A stretch of DNA of 53,185 nt, taken from contig JAERSO010000080.1 of NCBI GenBank assembly GCA_016845585.1, forward strand, positions 1-53,185, written 5' to 3'. The position numbers and the translations under genes are program-made. This document shows, one piece after another, positions 49,692 to 53,185 of the stretch (position 1 is the first letter of the stretch; every line of letters begins with the position of its first letter). Under the pieces are notes generated by a model that was not told the origin of the DNA, did not search any database, and was given only the letters and a program-made list of their open reading frames with translations. Origin of the DNA: Acidimicrobiaceae bacterium (lineage in GTDB: Bacteria > Actinomycetota > Acidimicrobiia > Acidimicrobiales > Aldehydirespiratoraceae).

Positions 49692-51212
49692 ATGACCTCC
49701 TCCCCCGCTGCCACCGAAACCGCGGCCGGCCACCCCCGACGGCAACTGATCCTGGTGATCATGTGCCTGTCGTTGGTGTTGATCGTCGCCGCGGTGAGCT
49801 CGCTCAATGTGGCGATACCCACCATCGTCCGCGAACTGCAGCCCTCAAGCACCGAGCAGCTGTGGATCATCGACTCCTACGCGCTGGTCTTCGCCGGACT
49901 GTTGTTGTTCTGCGGTGCGCTCGGCGACCGGTACGGCCGCAAGCACGCCCTGATCGTCGGCATGTTGATCTTCGCCGGCGCGTCGATCCTCGCCGCCTAC
50001 GCCGACGGCCCGACACAGCTGATTGCATTCCGTGGCCTATCCGGAATCGGCGCCGCCCTGATCATGCCGGCCACGCTCTCCACGATTTCGGTGGTCTTCC
50101 CACCCCAGGAACGGGCCAAGGCCATTGCGGTGTGGGCGGGGTTCGCCGGTGCCGGCGGAGCGATCGGGCCGGTGGCGAGCGGGCTCCTGCTCGAATGGTT
50201 CTGGTGGGGATCGATCTTCTTCGTCGCAGTGCCGATCGTGGTGATCGCCCTGGCCGGCATCATCGCTGTCGTCCCCAACTCAGCGGAACTCGAACGCCAC
50301 CCCCTCGACTATGTGGGCGCTCTGCTCTCGGTCGTCATGTTGGTCTCCATCGTCTTCGGCATCGTCGAGGGTCCCGAGAGCGGATGGCTCGCAGGCGTCA
50401 CGCTGGGCGCCTTCGCCATCGGCATCGTCACCCTGGGCCTCTACATCTGGTGGGAACGCCGGGTCGAGCATCCGCTCCTGGATCCCGCCGACTTCCTCAT
50501 CCCGAAGTTCGGACTCGGCTCCCTCACCATCACGTTCTCCTTCTTCGTGATGTTCGGCATGTTCTTCATGATCACGCTGTACATGCAGTTCGTGCTCGGG
50601 TGGTCGCCGCTCGAATCGGCCGTCCGACTCCTCCCGTTCTCCGTGGTGATGATCATCATCGCCCCGCGGAATCCGAAGCTCACCGAACGCTTCGGAACGA
50701 AGCAGATCATCGTCGCCGGTTTCATCGTCCAATCGATCGGCTTTCTCGTCGCCACCACGGCCTTCCAACCCGATTCCAGCTACTGGATCGTGCTCGCGGC
50801 CGTTGTTCCGATGGCGGCGGGAATGGCGTTCCTCATGCCCCCGACCACCAACGCGATCATCAGCGCGCTCCCCCAGGACAAGGCCGGCGTGGCCTCCGCG
50901 GTGAACGACACGACCCGCGAGGTCGGCGGCGCCCTCGGAATCGCCCTGATGGGCACGCTCACGACGATCGGCTACCAGGCCAACATCGGCAGCGCCACGG
51001 ACTCGCTTCCGCCGGAACTGGCTGAACTCGCCGAAGACTCCATCGGCGGCGCCGCACGGGTCGCCTCGATGGTCGACCCGGCGGTTGCGGCACCGATGAT
51101 GGAGACGGCGAACTCGGCGTTCCTGAACGGTACGACGCTCGCCTTCGGCCTCGCCGGCACCGTCAGCCTGGTGATGGCGGGCGTGATCGCCCGCTTCTAC
51201 CCGACTGACTGA
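49692..51212 (+). CDS. MFS transporter, DHA2 (EmrB/QacA) family, 14 TM
   Basis: 506 residues with fourteen hydrophobic segments. Motif A ALGDRYGRKHALIVG, motif C-like GAGGAIGPVASGLLLEW and a NVAIPTIVRELQ start. Drug:proton antiporter; several substrates are likely. The following minus-strand remnant of an MMPL transporter suggests a small efflux locus. Confidence 0.92.
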   Translation: MTSSPAATETAAGHPRRQLILVIMCLSLVLIVAAVSSLNVAIPTIVRELQPSSTEQLWIIDSYALVFAGLLLFCGALGDRYGRKHALIVGMLIFAGASILAAYADGPTQLIAFRGLSGIGAALIMPATLSTISVVFPPQERAKAIAVWAGFAGAGGAIGPVASGLLLEWFWWGSIFFVAVPIVVIALAGIIAVVPNSAELERHPLDYVGALLSVVMLVSIVFGIVEGPESGWLAGVTLGAFAIGIVTLGLYIWWERRVEHPLLDPADFLIPKFGLGSLTITFSFFVMFGMFFMITLYMQFVLGWSPLESAVRLLPFSVVMIIIAPRNPKLTERFGTKQIIVAGFIVQSIGFLVATTAFQPDSSYWIVLAAVVPMAAGMAFLMPPTTNAIISALPQDKAGVASAVNDTTREVGGALGIALMGTLTTIGYQANIGSATDSLPPELAELAEDSIGGAARVASMVDPAVAAPMMETANSAFLNGTTLAFGLAGTVSLVMAGVIARFYPTD

Positions 51213-51227
51213 CGACGACGATACGGC

Positions 51228-51570
<343 letters not shown>

Positions 51571-51655
51571 CACGTGAGGGCAGTGGGCAATTCGGACTCG
51601 TCAGCTTCTGAGCATCGGATTGCGCCGGATCCCCCGGCGTGTGAGCCTGATACTC

Positions 51656-52369
51656 ATGCAGCCACCGGTGACCACCGTCGATTTCCACTTCGACGTCATG
51701 TGCCCCTACGCCTACCAGACGGCGAAGTGGATTCGTGACGTGCGCGCCCAGAACGGGATCGAGATCAACTGGAAGTTCTTCAGTCTCGAAGAGGTCAACC
51801 GCCGTGAGGGCAAGAAGCACCCCTGGGAGCGCGACTGGTCGTATGGCTGGTCGATGCTACGGATCGGCGCCATTCTTCGCCGCACGAGCATGGACGACCT
51901 CGACCGCTGGTACGAGCGAGCCGGTCGGGCACTGCACGAGGACGGGCTTCGTCCCCACGAGCCCGACGTCGCTCGTCATCTCCTCGAGGAGATCGGGCTC
52001 GACCCCGCCATCGTCGACGAAGCCATCGCCGACCAGACCACCCATGATGAGATCCGCACCGAGCACCAGAAGGTGATGGATGCCGGCGGCTACGGCGTGC
52101 CGACGATGTTCATCAACGGCCAGTGCCTCTTCGGCCCCGTGCTCATCGACCCGCCCACGGGCGACGCCGCTATGCGGTTGTGGGATGCGTGCATGGCATG
52201 GCTGGAGTTCCCCCACCTCTATGAACTCCAGCGCCCGAAGACCAAGGACGACGAACGGGCCATCGCTGCGACCTTCAAGCCCTACATCGAGGCCCGCGAC
52301 TGGGTCAGCATCAACCGCGGCGTCGAGGTCGGGTTCACCGAGGACGGCTTCCAGCGGGTGGCGGAGTAA
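51656..52369 (+). CDS. DsbA-family thioredoxin-fold protein
   Basis: 237 residues from the ATG at 51656. [19 protein letters not shown] has a CPYA site instead of CxxC; the cis-Pro loop is [18 protein letters not shown], as in HCCA isomerase and FrnE. A single catalytic Cys suggests glutathione- or mycothiol-type isomerase or transferase rather than disulfide exchange. No signal peptide. Confidence 0.82.
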   Translation: MQPPVTTVDFHFDVMCPYAYQTAKWIRDVRAQNGIEINWKFFSLEEVNRREGKKHPWERDWSYGWSMLRIGAILRRTSMDDLDRWYERAGRALHEDGLRPHEPDVARHLLEEIGLDPAIVDEAIADQTTHDEIRTEHQKVMDAGGYGVPTMFINGQCLFGPVLIDPPTGDAAMRLWDACMAWLEFPHLYELQRPKTKDDERAIAATFKPYIEARDWVSINRGVEVGFTEDGFQRVAE

Positions 52370-52426
52370 CCCGTGGGAAGGACCGACCGCGAGCGCTAGC
52401 CTTCGGGTCCGTACCTTCGGGTACAC

Positions 52427-52515
52427 GGAGACGTGGCCGAGCCAGGTTGAAGGCGCTTCCCTGCTAAGGAAGTAACGTCGTAAGGCGTTCGTGGGTTCAA
52501 ATCCCACCGTCTCCG
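52427..52515 (+). tRNA. tRNA-Ser(GCT)
   Basis: GGAGACG pairs with CGTCTCC, discriminator G, no encoded CCA. Anticodon loop CTGCTAA gives GCT (52463-52465), reading AGC/AGU. Long variable arm and GGTTCAAATCC T-loop present. An integrase gene follows. Confidence 0.96.
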
Positions 52516-52628
52516 CTCAATCGACACGGCGTTGGTTTTCTAGGGTTTTGCGCCAGTTGGTGCTGCTTCTGGAGGCCTAGCAGCCGTTGAGCGAGAGCAC
52601 CGTGACCGTTTCCTTCGGGAGGTTCACG

Positions 52629-53185
52629 ATGTTCACAGATGCGTTGCCTGAGTTTCGGGCCGATTGGCTACTGGCAGGGAAAGCCGCTTCCACTGTCGGG
52701 TGTCACCTGAGTCTGCTTCGGCGGTTGGCCGAGACCCACGACTCCCCCGACCTTGCTGATGTGCGGGTGTGGGTGGGTGATGCGTCCACGGTGTCGATGC
52801 GTCGGAAACGGGCCCAGGCAGTGCGGGCGTTTGGTCGCTGGTCTGAATCGATTGGTGACAACGATTTTCCGTGGTGGAGGAATCTTCCAGTACCGACCGA
52901 GGCGGAGAAGCCGCAGCCAACAGCCACCCCAGCCGATTTCGACGCTGGTCTCAGTGTTCTTGAGTCTTGTCGGGATCGTGCGGTGTTGTCGGTGCTGTGG
53001 GGTTGTGGGCTTCGCCGCTCAGCGGTCGCAAGCCTGCTCGTTACCGATGTGAACGTTGCTGACGGGGTGTTGGTCGTCCGGTCATCGAAGACGGGCAAAC
53101 CTCGGGTGGTGCCGATTCCGCCCGTTACAGTGCGGTCGGTTCCCCGCCACCTTCGGGGCTGGGCCCCGCCGACGTTGTTCCTGTT
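52629..53185 (+). CDS. tyrosine recombinase (integrase), cut by window end
   Basis: From the ATG at 52629, with GGGAGG 6 bases upstream, the frame stays open to the last base (185 codons). The N-terminal SAM-like DNA-binding domain (STVGCHLSLLRRLAETHDSP, RRKRAQAVRAFGRW) is followed by the start of the catalytic domain, RDRAVLSVLWGCGLRRSAVASL, with the first catalytic Arg, then VVRSSKTGKPRVVPIPP with the catalytic Lys region. The His-x-x-Arg and Tyr parts lie beyond the window. XerC/D-like or element integrase; its place right after tRNA-Ser(GCT) suggests an element integrated there. The codon use has more A/T third positions than the neighbours. Confidence 0.82.
   Translation, partial: MFTDALPEFRADWLLAGKAASTVGCHLSLLRRLAETHDSPDLADVRVWVGDASTVSMRRKRAQAVRAFGRWSESIGDNDFPWWRNLPVPTEAEKPQPTATPADFDAGLSVLESCRDRAVLSVLWGCGLRRSAVASLLVTDVNVADGVLVVRSSKTGKPRVVPIPPVTVRSVPRHLRGWAPPTLFL

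Noticed and set aside
52633..53098. Minus-strand frames opposite the integrase
   Set aside because: The plus strand has a ribosome site and a clear tyrosine-recombinase pattern.

Overview
High-GC DNA with dense gene packing, frequent GTG and TTG starts, Thr/Ser-rich spacers in secreted proteins, ECF sigma factors and type II dehydroquinase. This points to an actinobacterium, most likely an aquatic or marine Acidimicrobiia-type organism. The class is an inference from gene style; no rRNA is present to confirm it.

Layout. 0.3-3.6 kb: a secreted metzincin protease coupled to a lipoprotein, an IS256-type element inserted in a small secreted-protein gene, and tRNA-Ser(CGA). 3.6-5.1 kb: a MerE-like membrane protein, a GNAT acetyltransferase with a C-terminal frameshift, and a cupin. 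5.1-14.2 kb: an eight-gene minus-strand operon with mostly overlapping stop/start codons. In order of transcription it encodes a PHP phosphatase, a methyltransferase, a decayed Gfo/Idh oxidoreductase, a TIM-barrel sugar isomerase, a D-2-hydroxyacid dehydrogenase, a lyase-like toroid fused to a glycosyltransferase, a DapA-like aldolase and an Old Yellow Enzyme. I consider it the best candidate for an undescribed (carbohydrate-related) pathway. Opposite it run an isocitrate-lyase/PEP-mutase family lyase and a dimethylformamidase-like protein. 18.3-22.4 kb: a choline-sulfatase, Rieske oxygenase, SDR and TetR cluster with a perfect 16-bp palindrome that looks like the TetR operator.

22.4-30.4 kb: mostly housekeeping and small enzymes: VOC protein, DM13 protein, DinB-like protein, AroQ, a Tat-exported protein, nicotinamidase plus nicotinate phosphoribosyltransferase (NAD salvage), a methyltransferase and an ABC exporter. 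30.4-33.6 kb: an orphan protein resembling cargo of contractile injection systems, coupled to a small partner, and an ECF sigma factor with a PASTA-domain partner (both frameshifted). 33.6-41.3 kb: two MFS transporters, a USP-like protein, a PhyH pseudogene, a CocE-type hydrolase lipoprotein, an acyltransferase, an alpha/beta hydrolase and tRNA-Lys. 41.4-49.3 kb: small envelope proteins, FKBP, a structured leader, an ECF sigma/anti-sigma/MscS operon, two cyclophilin-like proteins, Aat, a degenerate GGDEF protein and tRNA-Ser(TGA). 49.7-53.2 kb: a DHA2-type MFS transporter, an MMPL remnant, a DsbA-family protein, and tRNA-Ser(GCT) followed by the start of a tyrosine recombinase, which looks like the left edge of an integrated element.

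Two genome-wide-looking signals stand out. Several otherwise intact genes carry one extra (or missing) base in a short G/C run, and a few carry internal deletions. Short palindromes of the type GGGGTCNGNCCCC recur in or near gene ends.
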